From contig NC_085060.1 of the NCBI RefSeq assembly GCF_963662255.1, positions 7,627,630-7,691,629 of the forward strand: a DNA stretch of 64,000 nt, given 5' to 3'. Source of the DNA: Cinclus cinclus. Its lineage: Eukaryota; Chordata; Aves; Passeriformes; Cinclidae. Made by a program: the position numbers and the translations under genes. Shown one piece after another: positions 14,780-28,565 of this stretch (positions are counted from its first letter, which is position 1; every line of letters begins with the position of its first letter). A model generated the notes under the pieces. The model was not told the origin of the DNA, did no database searches, and saw only the letters and a program-made list of their open reading frames with translations.

Positions 14780-15562
14780 CTTCCACCTTTCAACAGTGCT
14801 CTGTTATGCACCTTCATTCTTGTGCTACCGATCTGCCTCACTTGCTTCTTTGAAGAGAAATAAGGACGTGACTTTCCTCTGTCCTGGTCAGCAAATCCAA
14901 GAGATCAGAGATTAAGGAGAGCTGTCCCTGGGTGTGCACATCACTCAGTATTGCAACCAAGTGACTGAGGCAAAACCAGCTAGTTATTTCCCCAAAAGCA
15001 GCTGTCATTTGTTGAGAATGAATATTGCATCATCATCGAGAAAAATCCTGTACAGGGTCCAGCCAGCCTGTGCTGGCTGTATCACACAACAGCCCCTGAC
15101 AAAGTTAATTAGGGTGACCCTAAGAAATGAGTAACAAACAGGAAGATCACAGGAAGTACTCTGCCAGCACTGCTGCACAGAGGGAGTGGGATTTAGGACG
15201 CATCAGGATTTCAAAGGAGACAAAAAAACTGAGAAGACCATTGAAGAAAATGAATCATGACATTTGCCAGCAGTTGCAGAGAAAGGAAACATCACGTATG
15301 ATTTTGAGGTTTCATAGAAATATCTAAGGTATCCTATTTCTGTTGGGTCTGGATCATCTTATGCATGAGATCCTTAATGACTTCATTGGAAATTCCTCAG
15401 ACTCCATTCTCACAGAGTTTGTAAACAATGAAAATTCACCCTTGGCAGTATTTACTACACCACAGTGATTTGAAGAGTGAGTTCACACTCCTTGCTGAGC
15501 CTCCTGCAGCACACCAAGAGCACAGGACATAGGACTGTAGTCCTGGAAGATAAACAACAGCT
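14780..15562. other. Intergenic, nothing recognised
   Basis: Only short chance open frames; no repeat or RNA signal. Confidence 0.5.
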
Positions 15563-15800
15563 TCACAGAAACCAGAAGGGACCTCAGAGAACAGATAATC
15601 CAGCTTTTTTTACCATGAACCAAGTCTAATCAAAACCAATCATTCCTGACCTTAAAGACCTCCAGGAACAGACCTCACCACGTCCCCAGACAATTTATTC
15701 CAAGGCTTTCATTGTCCTTTGCCAATACTTTTTATTTTATGTCTCTCTTTAATCATTCACACTGCAGTTGATTTGTTGTTTTACCCAGTATGAGCTCACA
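15563..15800 (-). mobile_element. Old CR1 fragment
   Basis: AGAAGGGACCTCAGAGAACA, CCTTAAAGACCTCCAGGAAC and CCAGACAATTTATTCCAAGG resemble the reverse complement of the CR1 3' region (dysfunctional tail, diverged). Confidence 0.55.
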
Positions 15801-18800
15801 GAACAGATTATTCCCTTCTGTGCAACAACATTGCACGGATTTGCCTCAGTTCTCGTGTCTTGGTAGGTTATGAAGGCAAGTTAAAGGATCTCTGATTATT
15901 TCTGTTACTCTGCCTACAGGTTCTCCAGCCAGCTTGCATTTCCCATGAAGAACAGTCCCTCTAAGCAATGAGATTTGAGTCATTACCCAAACTTAGCTGA
16001 GCTATAAGGACATCACTCTAAGACTCTCCATCCTGGGTTACAGAGGCAAATCAAATACAGTGATGCATGCAATGAAAATGATCAGCAAGTGGCTTAAGCC
16101 ACTCAGTGATTCATTGGCAAACTAAAATGTGATGGAGCTCTCATTGAACTCATCCAGGTATGTGCTAGAACCAAACTGTTCAGCTCTTTTGAATGTGAAA
16201 TGGAATCTACAGACTAATTCCTTTTGGCAAGAAAAAAGACCTGAAACTCCCTAGGAATGAGGAGGTGAACTCTTGGTTTTAATTGCATGACTACTCCACG
16301 CCATCTTTCACATGATGAAACAAATGTATGATGCCTGCATCCTACTAAACCAAGCTAATGCTCTTTTTCTCCCTTGTCTTTTTTTAAAAACTCTGAATTG
16401 ATACTTGGCTTGGGATCACGTGCTGCTCATATTGAACAGACAAAAGTTGTCAGACACTTCAAAGACTTATTTGGAACTCCTGTTACTGAGCTATCCAAAG
16501 TGGGTTGGGAAAATTTTTCTCTTAGAGTGTTATTGGGATCTCATTTTCCAAGAAGACTTCCAGACTTACTTAGTTTCAGCCAAGCTAATAATCTTCCTCT
16601 GTGGCATTTGGTTCTTTTCTTCCTATTCCTTATCAGGAATTTTAACATACATGTGAGAATAGAGAAAGCAGAAAGTGACTAAATATAGCCAGCAGCAGGC
16701 TGGACATCTCCAAAATCTTCAGCAAACAGCTAATTTTGACTGGTGGATAATTTTCTGGTTGGGGATTCTTATCCTTGGTCAGTGACTGACTCAGGAAATC
16801 TGCAGCAAAAAAAAAAAGTTCTGTTCTTTCACTTGGGATTTAACTCAAAGGTGGAATAAACCTGCTGTGTCCAAACTGGTCAGAGAGTGTCAGTGCCACT
16901 GAATTTAATGCTGCCGTGGCTGAGCTTTAACTGTGCCTCTCTCTGAGGTGTTCTGATCACCTAACTTGAAGGTCATGTACATTACGAGTTCTTCTCTAAT
17001 ACCTAAATCACTGATTCTTCCTGGGAAACAGAGGCATGTTCCTTCTAGCCTAACCAGCTGCTGAATTTTCTTTGGGGAAGGTTAAAAGCAAAGGAAAAGG
17101 AAAAAAAAAAGAAGTCATATAATGCAGCCAGTTCCCACTCCAAAGCACTGCTCCAAATTCTTGCTGAACTCCAGTGGACACCTTTGAGCATCAGCTTAAC
17201 AAAGAGATGGAAAAATAAATCTGAAAAAAACCACAGCAATTTCAACTGTTAGGAATGCTTTTAGCAACTCTTCTGTGATCTTAATTTTAGACCATTTTTT
17301 CAGTTAAATTTAGCAATTTCTAAAGTTTAATTAGAGAGTTATTTCCTTCAGCCTGAGAGAAAATAATTTCTTCGAGATTTCTCCACTTGGGTGTAGACTG
17401 GAACATTTTTCTGGAAATGCTGCCCTTAATTTGATGTCCTTCCAAGGGAGATGTGCACAGACTGTTGCAGTAGGAAAAAAATCCACATCCAGCAGTCACA
17501 TAAGCAGTGTGTGCATAATTAGTATGACTAAAGCTAAAGATCAGAAATGTTGCAGATGAGCATTATGGCTACACACTGTCTTGTCTTTTCCTTTTGGGAG
17601 CAATGAAGAAAGCATTTAGCTAAAGCACTTGCATAGGTAATGTTGCCATCTTGCTTTCATTCTGAGTTGACAACTGTCTGCAATTTATGCATGAAATATG
17701 GAGCATAAATATTGCTTCACCAAGGGGAAATACGTTATGGTGATGTAGAACTCAAAAAATAAGTGGGGACTAAAGGGCCATTAAGTTTTTTTATTAGCAC
17801 TACCTCACAAATATTCCAGCATGCTGATGGACTCTCTCTCACCACAGACTCTCAGTGCAGACTCTAGGGCTGCCCAAGAGGGATAGAGCAGGATGCCAAT
17901 ATTTGGAAACAACAGAGAAAATTAGACAGAAATGAAAGAAAAAAAAAAGAGTTAAACTTTAGGACTGTTTGTTCTATTCTCAACAAACAGAGGCATCTCA
18001 GAGGAGGGCACAGGCCTGTTTTCAAACTGTCATGAAGGACTGGAGAATTAGTGAAGATCTGGCATATGAGAAGTTGTGGTCACTTTGCTCACTGCTTCCT
18101 CTTGTTTCCATGAACATTCCACAGAGATCACACAGGACCTAACATAAAGAACTGGGTGATCACTCAACTTCCACCTTCCCAGGGTCTCACCCTACTATTC
18201 CCACAGCTCTCACATATGTGCAGGGCAGCAAACTCTTAAAATGGTTAAATGAGCTCAGGTGACAGTCAAAGCTAGACACTACTTGAGGAAATGATGGCTT
18301 GTTTTGTGGTGCTATCAGAAGGTCATGAGCTTCACAGGATTTCATATCCCTACACAACATCTCTGTCACCAGTGTCTCCCTGCCCATCCTGTGCTGGAAC
18401 AATTCCTTACCTTCTGTTCAATTCACACACCCTCATCCTTCCAAGCTCCTCAGGCAGTCTTACATTCTCCCATCAATTTTTCACTGTTCATATGCCTTTC
18501 TAGAACAAAAAATATCTTTTTCCAAAGAGGCAAGCATGCCTTTTCAGTGACATGAGCATGTGTTTGTCACTTTGCACATCCAGTCCCCCAGCTAGCCCAT
18601 GCTTCCAAACTCTCCTCAGGGGTGATCAGGAATTCACACAATCCTCTGGGTTTGCTTTAGTTTCCTCTCTTTGGTTTCCAGAGGCTGAGGGTTCCTTCAG
18701 GGTCCTTCAGGTTCCATCCTGACCCTGTCACAATGTCCTGGCACAGGGAATTCTGTGGCTGCCTCCCTGACATGCCTGGCCCTGCACATGTCCTGGCACC

Positions 18801-21800
18801 TGAGCAGAGCAGCCCAGGGTTTGTCTGGCCCACCTGAGCATTTCCCAGGGAGCCTCAGCAGGAATCTGCCTGTCCTCCAAAATCTCCTCTCTTGCCTTAG
18901 GCAGGATTTCATTGAAGACTTGTAGGATTCAGCACAGAAGGCAGGAATTAGGGAGGACTGGCACAGACCTACTCACCTCTGCTCCTTGCAGAACTCCCTC
19001 TGCCTGTGGTGGAGCTGAGCCACTTCCAGAGGAGTCAGGGGGTTCAATTCAGCACATCCAGCAGCCCCTGCTCCACACCAGCTCCAAGAGCTTTAGGCTT
19101 TTCCCAACCCTGCCCCAAGTCCTGAAGGGAAGCAGCCAGTCCCAGGCATAAATCCACAGTGATTTATGTGCCACTGACAGGTTGTTGGTTTAACCTGTAC
19201 AGGTTCAGGTCTATGAGATCCACATGAAGGCTTTAGCTACAAAAACTTCAATTTTATGTTCCATGGCCCTGATTGCCTTGGCATGTGCTGGAGTTTGCTT
19301 AGAATTTTGAGAAGTCAGTCAGCAAGTCCTGTGGCTTCCAGCTCCTCAGATCTGGTTCTTCTCCTTCCCCCATGCCTGTAACACAACCTCTGCTACCTTC
19401 TGCTACCTCCTGCTCTTCTGCCACTGACAGATACTTGTTCCCTCTGGGTTTTACTCCCTACTGAGTTTACATTTTATTTTGTCCTAAACTCTGGTCTAAA
19501 TGAGAGCATTACCTATTATCTATGACTCCTTTGCATGTTCCAACATGTAATTCAGCTACAGGGCATGGAAAAGATTCATTTTTGGAAAACAAGTCCTTTT
19601 CTCACTCCACTGTTTCTCCAGTCATGTAACAGTGTGATGGGTGTCTCCCACTGAACAATGAACCCTCTTTCATGCAGCTCCTTAGGAATGGTGGAAATTA
19701 CAATTTAAGTCTGTCTCCACAAGGAAAAGGAGGCATGTGATGAAGCAATAGTAATGATGGTTAATGAACACCCATGGGGTGTTGGGAACCCAAGATCCTG
19801 CTCAGGCTAACGGGACAGGTGGCACCTGACCAACAAAAGGCACCTCTGAACACTCTCCTGTGACAACAGTGTGAATGGAAGAGACTGTGCCCGAGGGGAA
19901 ATATTGCTTTACAACATCTAAACAAGAAATAACTGTGCCAAACCCTGACATTTTCCTAAGAAACTGGCTGCCAGTGCTCGTGGGCCATTGCGGTTTTATC
20001 CGAATTCAGGGAAGAAGGCAGCTGGAAAGCCTCTAAACTCACTGGAGGAGAGAACAAAAAAGGCTTCAGGGCACAGAATTGACTAGGAAAGTATGTTTGA
20101 AAACTACCAGCATGGAAACTGCTAGCTATTGCTGACCTTTCCCATGTTTACAGAGCAGAACTTTCAATACCTATAACTAGGAGAGAATGAGCTGGAGAAA
20201 GATCTGACTCACGTTGCCATCTTTACCTCCTAAGAGAAACAATTCTGTAAGGCTTCAAACACTCACCCTGCAAGCCACAAGGCAGCGGCCCTGGAGAACA
20301 AACTGTCTCTGAGCACTGCCAACCTGATTTCTTACTGGAATTCATTCCACATCCCTCCTCATCGCTCCCAACAGCATCCTGAACACCCACACTCGTTGTC
20401 TCTTCACTGCTGCTGCTCCATCCCCTCGACTCCCTCCCATCTCCTGCCTGCCAGCCTGGCAGCAGCACACGGGTGCAACCTGCCTGACCTCACACTGGAC
20501 CTTTGCTTCCCGTGAGGGCATTACATGAGGTGTCCTCATCTATCTCTGACACCTCTGACTGTGCAAGGCTTGGACCCACCAGGCTCCTGTCAGACCTTTC
20601 TTGCTCAGGAGAGGATGAGGAACTACTCACACAGGGCTGGACACAGCAGCACTATGGGGAGTCAGGCTTCCCCCACCTGGGATGCAGGTGAGAAAGGGAT
20701 GCTGTTGATGTAGGCACTGCTGGGATGTTCTTGTAGGGAGAATAAACAGTGAAGCTGCTGCCCAGCCTGTCAGAGTCCTCAGGGAGACAGGACAGGGCTT
20801 GAGTATCACTCATTATTCAGATTTCTGAAAAGAGCTTGGTGGAGGAAAAACAGTTTGTTGGTGTTGAGCTTTTGGATCGTTGTTTGGTTATCCTATGCAA
20901 CCCGGGGAGATTTAAATTTTTGCTTTCCAAAAGACAAACCAATGAGACTGAACATTGGATTTGGTCATCCAGCACCCACGGCTGAAACTAAAACCTGCAC
21001 ACTGCAGGATGAGTGATGAAATTCCATGTGTTGGCAATGTCCAGCTGCAGCACAAGGCTCATGCAGTTGTCTCTATGTGTTTCTCCTGTTTCTTGAAGAA
21101 ACTCAGTATTTCACCTTCCTGCAAAATATTTAACAAATTCGTTTCTCTGTACAAGGCAATTTGTGATACAAGGTAAGGAGAAAGTTCTTTGGAAATAACC
21201 TTGGGGTATTTTTATTAACATCTCACTGCTACCAGGATGTGCTTTCAGGTTCTTGCCCCTTCTTTAAAGTTTATTTTATACCAAGTTTGTAACTACAACT
21301 GCATTTTTTTCCCAACTTATAAAATACCAAGAAAACAGAACTAAAATGTGTGGAATGGTGATAATGTACTTCCTTTGTTTTAAAATTTGAGGTAGGTTTA
21401 TTTCTCTCTATTAATGCTAGACAGAATACTTTAGAAATTTGTGACTGGATCCATGTAAAGCTAGGCACAATAGGGAGGAATATGGGCATGGTATTTTTTT
21501 GTTTGTGCAGTTTTAATGAGCAAATGAAAAGAAGCAATCCTTTTCATGCTCTTTTTCTGCAAGTGCAATTCCATTATTATTGATTGTTGCTAGAAATAAC
21601 TGTTTAATATTGAAATAGCTGTTTAAGGTGCAGGATGCACAATGTTCATGCTACCTGAGCTTTTTATTTCAAAGTGTTATCACAGCAGATAACACTTTTC
21701 AACTCTCATAAATCAGAGTTAAACCTGATTTCCTTCCAGAGGATGAGATTTAATTACAAGATACAATTATTTCTGTATTCAAGATTGATTTCTGGAAAAA

Positions 21801-23365
21801 GATGTGATAAAGAAGAGGGACACAGAAGGGTGATGCAGAACCAATTACAGTTACACATGCATCCCCAAGCCTAGAAGCCAAGACATTCCTGTTTCATCAT
21901 TCACAGCAAAAATAATCACAGCAATATGAAAGTTGCTAATGTTTTTCCTGGGTATTTAAATGACATTAACAAATTTTAGCTCGTTATCCAACCCTGTGGT
22001 ATCCTCATATAGGGCTTAAAAACTGACTTTCCCCAACTGTTGGGGTCATGGTCCCAATTCCCCCAGACCATAGACATGGAGGTAATGGGACAGACCTGAG
22101 AACTTCAGCAGTGCCAAAGCTGGAAGAGGAATGTCTCATTTTCTCTCACAGCTTTACAGCATGCCCAGACAGGCTCTTTTGAATTAAATGCACATAGATA
22201 GCTGTGGGAAATCTTTCTGCTGATATTTTAATGGTTTTTTTCTCCATGGTGTAGTGCCTAGGTAAACCCTTATGGTACATAGCAGCTGTCCTTAAGAAAA
22301 AGAATTTCCTCAGCAAGGCTTTCTAAACAAGACCCTTCTCTGCCCTGGTGCTGTCTTGTGGAACAAGGCTGGGGGAGCCCTGCTGAAGGTAGAAGAGAGG
22401 GCAGAGGGAGGGAGACCCAGCCCTGCAGAGATGCCAGTGCCATGGATGATGCCAGTCTCCCTCTTCTTGGGAGCATGTCCTCTCCCTCTCACTGTCTGCT
22501 CAGCACGACTTTCAGGCCAAATTGGTTTTGCCTTTATGACCCCTGGAAGTTCTCAGTGCTCAGTGCCTTGGGGTGGGCAGGGCTGGGATCCCAGCTGCAG
22601 GGGGGTCACAGGGGCAGAGGTACAACCTTAGTCCCTTTGATCAGTCTGGCTGGCAGGAGCCCTGGCACAGGGTGTGCAATGGCATCTTGTGCTCAGTCTA
22701 CTGTCAGCTCTGAGTGTGACATTCCCTGAACACCTACAAGTTCCCCTCCAGCTTTGATCATATCAGTTTATTGGGAAACAGAGATTAAGTGATACGGCTG
22801 TGCTGAGCTTCTTGGAATCACAGATATCCAGCAGTTAAATCAGCGAAGGTAATGCACAAGGTTTGGCCAACAGAAAGTATCTTCTGTAGGATAATAATCA
22901 TCAAAGTGTCTTTTACTGCTCTCAGGAAAACACACATTTGCTTTGGTGTGCATCTTGAACAAAACAAGGAGAACCTTCTCACACTGCTCCTTTGCCTTCC
23001 TCTGCTCTGGAAGACACTCACTGGGACAGAGGTGCATCACAAAAAGCACAGAAATGATTTTGTAATGGACCTGATTTACCTGGGTCAGCTGCCAGGATGC
23101 AGGTCCAGTGCACAAGTTTTGGCAGTGTTTGGTAATAAAGAATGGTGGTCCCATGCCCTGCCTGCTCCAGGAATACCAGTGATCCTGGTAAGCACAATCA
23201 CAGTAATTAACACATTTGAACCTGGTGCTGACCATGACAGGCTCTGCGCTGTGGGGACCTTTTGTTCACCAAAGGTAGCTCTGCAGCATCTCCACATCTT
23301 CAGTGAATCATTCCTTCTGTGAGACAGTTATTTGCATGTTTTCTGAGCCTTTGCACAGGGAAAAA
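15801..23365. other. Intergenic, nothing recognised
   Basis: About 7.5 kb of single-copy sequence with short A-runs near 16807, 17100 and 17940. Perfect single p53-type half sites occur (for example GAGCATGTCC near 22473) but never as a paired site. No gene was recognised. Confidence 0.5.
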
Positions 23366-23560
23366 ATGTCAGAGAAGCAAAGAAGGGTTTGGGTGGAAGG
23401 GGCCTGAGGGATCATCTCTTTCCAACCCTCTGGCACAGGCAGGGGCAGCTTCCACCAGAGCTGGGGGCTCCAAGCCCAGCCAGCCTGGCCTTGGACACTT
23501 GAAGCCCAAACCTCTCACTGCACTGGTACAGTTCTGTCCCAAACACTCATCCTGACTCTT
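23366..23560 (-). mobile_element. CR1-like interspersed repeat fragment
   Basis: TGGAAGGGGCCTGAGGGATC, CTTTCCAACCCTCTGGCACA and GGCCTTGGACACTTGAAGCC match the common passerine repeat reading 'ggaagggaccttaaagatca ... ccaacctggccttgaacact'. I assign it to the CR1 class; the subfamily is uncertain. Confidence 0.6.
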
Positions 23561-23765
23561 GGGTGGTGAGAGCACATGTCCCAGAGTACGTGGGCTGGGA
23601 GGGTCTGTGATTTGCTTTATTGTGTCTGTGCACACACACAGGTGAAATTTCAGGGGGAGCCAGTTCTGTTTTTTTACTGGCATCAAGTGTCTCCTCTGTT
23701 ATGGTGTTTGCTTTGCAGATTTGTACCATCCTCGTGTCACTGCCTTTGTCAGTGACTGCTACAGG

Positions 23766-23791
23766 AACTGCTAACTGCTAACTGCTAACTG
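23766..23791. repeat. Three-copy CTAACTG tandem
   Basis: CTAACTG is repeated three times in a row, preceded by a partial copy. It is a short simple repeat. Confidence 0.9.
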
Positions 23792-25484
23792 CAGGTGCTA
23801 ATTCATCCTGTGATGGAATGAGAGAAACTCCCTGGTAGTTGTTCCTCTCCTGGGCATGTCCCTTTACAGGCCCTGTTAGGCTGTTTGGATGCACCCCTTT
23901 CATTAGGAACCTCCAGGAGGAGGGGAGGGCAATGTGTGTGAGCAAACTCTGCTCCCAGCTGGACAGACACATGAAGGCAGACTTCTTTGCAAACGTTTGG
24001 CACTTGAATTTCTCATTGGGCCAGATATACTGAGGAGAAAAAAAAAATGTATTTTACTATTACAATTTGTCAAAGTTCCAGTTAAGCCTGAAGTCAGGCA
24101 AAAAGAGAAACAGAGATAGGGAATATAATCATTTTTTATTGGTGACTCCAGATAAAAAATTCAATGAGAGGTACCCTCTGAAGTGCTAAACTGATGCTGA
24201 GTTGTGAAGACATATGTCTCTATTCTGACAGGACCTAATACTACATAAAAGATGCTTTTCAAGAAGCAGTGCTTTATACATTTACTGGTCATAGAAAAGG
24301 CTCTTGTGTACATTCATGCAAAATATAAACCACAATATTAACCTTCACTGAGAGCAGAAAAACATGCTATGCATTGCTTGGAAGGCATTAGGAATGCCAT
24401 TTCAAGCATCCTGATTTTCTTCTGTCTCTTCTTTTTTATCATAGAATAGTGTGCAAGAGCATTCCAGGTTGTGCAAGGCTGCAGCTTACACTTACTGCCT
24501 GTGGTACTGAGGGACACAGCTCCCATGGCTTGGCAAGGAGAGTCACAGCTCTGAACTAGCCCAGGACACTCCGGAATCCTGCTGCTCTCATCATCCACAC
24601 AGCTTATGCAGCAATGTGGGCATCAGGGTGCTGTTCCCAAGCTGCTGGAGCCTGGCCAGTGGGCTCACACTTCTCCCTGTGCTATGGATCAGGAGCAGTT
24701 CCACTCCATCCTGCAGCATTCTCCTCCAGCCACCTGCCTCCACCAGCCTGTCCTCTTGCTCCAAGTTGGGTTGGCATCTGTACCAGGAGAGAATGGGAAT
24801 TGGCAACTGAGTGCAGTTCTGAGGAAGCTGATTGCATTTTCTGGAAGCCAAGGGGTTTATCAGTTGCTTTAGTTACTGAGTAAGACACAGCCAGACCAGT
24901 TAGGATCCAAGTTCCACATCCTCTCTTAATGACTGTCCAACAAAGGGCCAGCAGCATGCCTCAGTACCCTGGCCCTCAGGAATTAGCCTTTGCTTTACCT
25001 GGACAATGAGAGCCTTTGTTCCATGGGAAGAAGGCACCTGACTGAAGCAGGTGACACTCATTTTATTCTGAGACTTGGGGAGGTTAAAACTCCCTCACAC
25101 TTTGTGATCTAGTGCCTGTAGAGGAATGGTCTCCTCCAAGATACCCTGCTCCGGTTGATTGGGCTGTTTGCTGATGTTGTTCATCAACAAATCATTCTGC
25201 TATCAGCGGTGTTATCAACCCCCCTCCATGCTTGGTGAGTTTCCCTTTGTTGTCATCCAGGTTGCAAGGTGATCCCTCAGCTGTGGTCCCCATGATGAGC
25301 TCCACTGAAGCCCGACTTTGTTTGCTTCCCTGGGATTTCACAGGTGCAGCCAGTCATGGAGTTCGGGCACGTGATCCTCTGAAGTGATAAAAAGAGTATT
25401 TCTGATGAGCATAGAAATGTTGCTGTGAAACATTTTCTGTGAAACTCAGACAAGTTAGTGAGGAAACAGGGAGGAAGAGCACAG
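23792..25484. other. Intergenic, nothing recognised
   Basis: Single-copy sequence with overlapping chance open frames at 24600-24960 in several frames on both strands. None shows a family motif or splice structure. Confidence 0.5.
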
Positions 25485-25850
25485 GTCTGATGGGGAGTGG
25501 CTGAGGGCGCTGCGGGTGCTCAGCCTGGAGAAAAGGAGGCACAGGATCTCCCTGACAGGCTGTGGCCAAGTGGGGCTCAGTCTCTTTTCCCAGGTAACAA
25601 GTGTCAGGACAAGGGAAAACAGCCTTAAATTGCACCAGGGGAATTTTAGGTTGGATATTGGGAAAATTTCTTTCCAGAAAGAGACTGTGCAGCCTGGCAC
25701 AGCTGCCCAGGGCAGTGGCGGAGTCCCCATCCCTGGAGGGATTTAACAGACATGTGGATGTGGCACCTGGGGACATGGCTTAGTGGTGGCTTTGTCAGTG
25801 CTGGGGGAGCTGGACTCGATCTCAGAGTGCTTTTCTAACCTCAGTGCTGC
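25485..25850 (+). mobile_element. CR1 retrotransposon 3' end
   Basis: A long, clear match to the avian CR1 3' region. In order: GCTCAGCCTGGAGAAAAGGA, GGTAACAAGTGTCAGGACAA, TTGGATATTGGGAAAATTTC, CTGCCCAGGGCAGTGG, CCCATCCCTGGAGGGATTTA, TGGCTTAGTGGTGGC and TGGACTCGATCTCAGA. The terminal ATTCT repeats are lost. Confidence 0.92.
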
Positions 25851-26980
25851 TGGATTTCTGAGCAACTTTCCTGGGCACTCCAGGAGCCTGGGCCAAGAAA
25901 TATTTGAAGCTGCGAGTGCACTGGGACCTTCAGAGCAGACCGACACAGTGACAGTTTCCTCCATGGTGTGCACCAAGAGAAATAAAGGCCTGGGCCCCTC
26001 TTCAAGCAGTTTCTATCTTTGCAGCCCCACATCCCAGCCTGGCAGTGTTGGAGCTGCCTGCCCCACAGCACAGCAGCCCTGGCAGCAGCCTGCCCTGTGA
26101 TCACAGCACGATCACCTGCTGTGAAAATGGCCTGGAACAGGCTCATGGACGTGGCTGCTCATTTATAATATGGCAGAAAAAGTAATTGTTGCTGCCAAGA
26201 AAAGACAAAAGGCCACCAAACAATAATCCAGCTGTCAATGAAGGCTATAAATATGGAGATGGGTAGAAGGTAACTAAAGGTTTCCTCTCATACATGTGGC
26301 ATCCAGCTTGGAAAGTGTCCTTCAGGTGAAGATGCTCTGTGTGCCATGGGCAGCCTTTCCTGATCAGGAATTTTTCAGTGAAAAAAAAATCTGCTTTTCT
26401 TACTTTCCATAGGTCAACATTAGGAAGCAGGGTCTGAGCTCGGCTTTGAGTGGAAAACAGGGATAAGTGATGCCTGTGGCCCTGAACACACTGTGTCTCA
26501 TATAGAGGACGTTCCTGCAAGAATTTGAAAGTAAATTTGAAAAATCAATTCAAAAATATGATCAATTGTACAGAATGAAGCTGTGGGGACAAGGGAGAGA
26601 AAAATGTTGCACAAAGATCATGGTACATTGAAAAATCACACTGATTGCAGCTGCTTTCATGCTGTGACTGCCCTCTTGAAACAGCTCTCTGCAAGATTTG
26701 TTGGGCAAAGGCTGAAATGTTATTTGTTGCACAATAATGCCATTACTGTGCCACAGCCATTGCTGTTGCCAGGGAGGTAAGAAAGTTGATTTGCATTAAA
26801 TCCTGAGGACACAATTTAGGCAGCAGTTTTCTCCTGCCATTTCTGAGTTTCAGCCCAATTCCTGATCCCAAATGCAGCTCTGGCAGAGGAAGTACACACA
26901 CATTTAGGGCTGGAATTGTGTTCAGCCATGGATGGACTGTGTGTTGGCTGCATCACAGGAGCTACATCTGTCCTAAGAGT
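25851..26980. other. Intergenic, nothing recognised
   Basis: Single-copy sequence. The AT-rich stretch at 26155-26265 has the look of a conserved noncoding element, but this cannot be shown without an alignment. Confidence 0.45.
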
Positions 26981-26983
26981 CAG

Positions 26984-27188
26984 GAGGAGAGGAGAGGAGA
27001 GGAGAGGAGAGGAGAGGAGAGGAGAGGAGAGGAGAGGAGAGGAGAGGAGAGGAGAGGAGAGGAGAGGAGAGGAGAGGAGAGGAGAGGAGAGGAGAGGAGA
27101 GGAGAGGAGAGGAGAGGAGAGGAGAGGAGAGGAGAGGAGAGGAGAGGAGAGGAGAGGAGAGGAGAGGAGAGGAGAGGAGAGGAGAGGA
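26984..27188. repeat. (GGAGA)n pentanucleotide array
   Basis: About 41 essentially perfect GGAGA units, pure purine on the + strand. The array generates repetitive open frames on both strands that are not genes. Length is probably polymorphic and it may form triplex DNA. Confidence 0.97.
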
Positions 27189-28253
27189 ATGAAACTGGGT
27201 GCAACAACAGAAGGGGAGAAAAGGACAAGGCACAAGTGCATCTGTGACCTTCACACACGAAGCTTGGAAAGCTGCTGGTGTTCCCTGGGCTGGGCAGGCT
27301 CCAGCGATCACCCAGTGCCCTCTGCTGACACCAGACCGGAGTAGCCTCCGCAGAAGCCCGAGCGATATCAACCGAGCTGCTCAACAGAGATGCCGAGCTC
27401 TTAATTCCTCTGGCAGCACAAAACCACAACAATTCTCCTCTGGGAAAACGCTGGAACCGCGCTGGCCTGTCCCTTCCCGCAGCTCCTGCGGGGATGCTCC
27501 GTGTCCTGCCCGTGCCTGCCTGCCCCAGTGCGCCCACGGAAACACCCGTGATTCAGCCTTGCAGGATGCTGTGGAAAAACACTCCTAGAGACTGACTTCT
27601 GCACCACATCGTGTGTTAAGGGGATGATCCTCCTGTGCCAAGGGAGGGGATTTCGACGTCCGTGTGTCCACGTGTCCGTGTGCCCGTATGTCCGTGTGCG
27701 GGGGTGCTCACAATCTGCTTCGCTTCCCCAGTAGATTCCTGCCTGGTGTCGGTGCCCTCTAGTGTTGTGAGCACTCCAGTATGTAGAAAGGAGCTGTAAA
27801 ATTGATCTCTGCTTCAGAATTCCTGGCTTCGCTAACTCTTAATACACTAATTGAGTTAATTATACAGCACAGTGACAATTTAACGGAGACAATGTGACCC
27901 TGAGCTATCAGATGATGACAGCACAGCACCAGACACCTGAGAACATGGTTCTATAAGGTGAAGCTAACATCTCTAGGACCTCAGACTACAAACCACACCC
28001 AAAACTGGCTGTACAGCACTCTACCTGACACAGCCATCCCTGCATCTGGGATTATCAACTCTCACAGATGTTCTCCTGCCTGTGGCTGATTGAGCTGGGA
28101 ATGCTGATTGAGCTGGGAAATAATCCACCCCAGTAACATCTGGCCCAACAGACAGGAACTGGACTTAGAGCAGGACTGCCTGGTTTGGTCTCAAACCCAG
28201 AGTTGGTGAGCTCAGGCTGGTCAGAGCAGCGTGGCTTCCCAGGATGTCAGTGA
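27189..28253. other. Intergenic, moderately CpG-rich then AT-rich
   Basis: 27300-27560 is richer in CpG than its flanks. 27655-27705 has a degenerate GTCCGTGT repeat. 27835-27885 is dense in TAAT/ATTA homeodomain-type cores. No exon was recognised. Confidence 0.4.
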
Positions 28254-28565
28254 GGACCACCACTAACCAACTACAAACAACCACAAACTATCATTGACCA
28301 CCACAAACCACCACGAACTATCAGTAACCAACCACAAACCATCACTAATCACCACAAACCACCACAAACTATTGGTAACCAACCACGAACCACCACAAAC
28401 CATCACTAATCACCACTAACCAACCACAAACCACCACAAACTATCACTAACCACTGCAAACCACCACAATCAGTAACCAACCACGAACCATCACAAACCA
28501 TCACTAATCACCACAAACCATCACTAATCACCACTAACCAACCACTAACCACCTCTAACTAGCCC
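28254..28565. repeat. ACC/AAC-rich minisatellite
   Basis: About 310 bp built of degenerate units such as CCACAAACCATCACTAATCA and CCAACCACGAACCACCA. The + strand is almost free of G, so the other strand is made of GGTTTGTGG/GGTTAGTGG repeats. Confidence 0.9.

Noticed and set aside
14500..14863. Lys/Glu-rich and Phe-rich open frames
   Set aside because: They are translations of the (CTTTTTT)n repeat.
22840..23322. Overlapping open frames of 131 and 156 codons on opposite strands
   Set aside because: Neither shows a domain, codon bias or coherent splice sites. Mutual overlap suggests chance.
22470..23865. p53-type half sites (GAGCATGTCC, GGGCATGTCC) near a gene whose human orthologue responds to p53
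   Set aside because: Only isolated half sites were seen, with no adjacent second half, and far from the promoter.
26916..27537. Several open frames of 109-185 codons on both strands
   Set aside because: They are created by the (GGAGA)n array, whose period gives no stop in any frame. The peptides are pure repeats.
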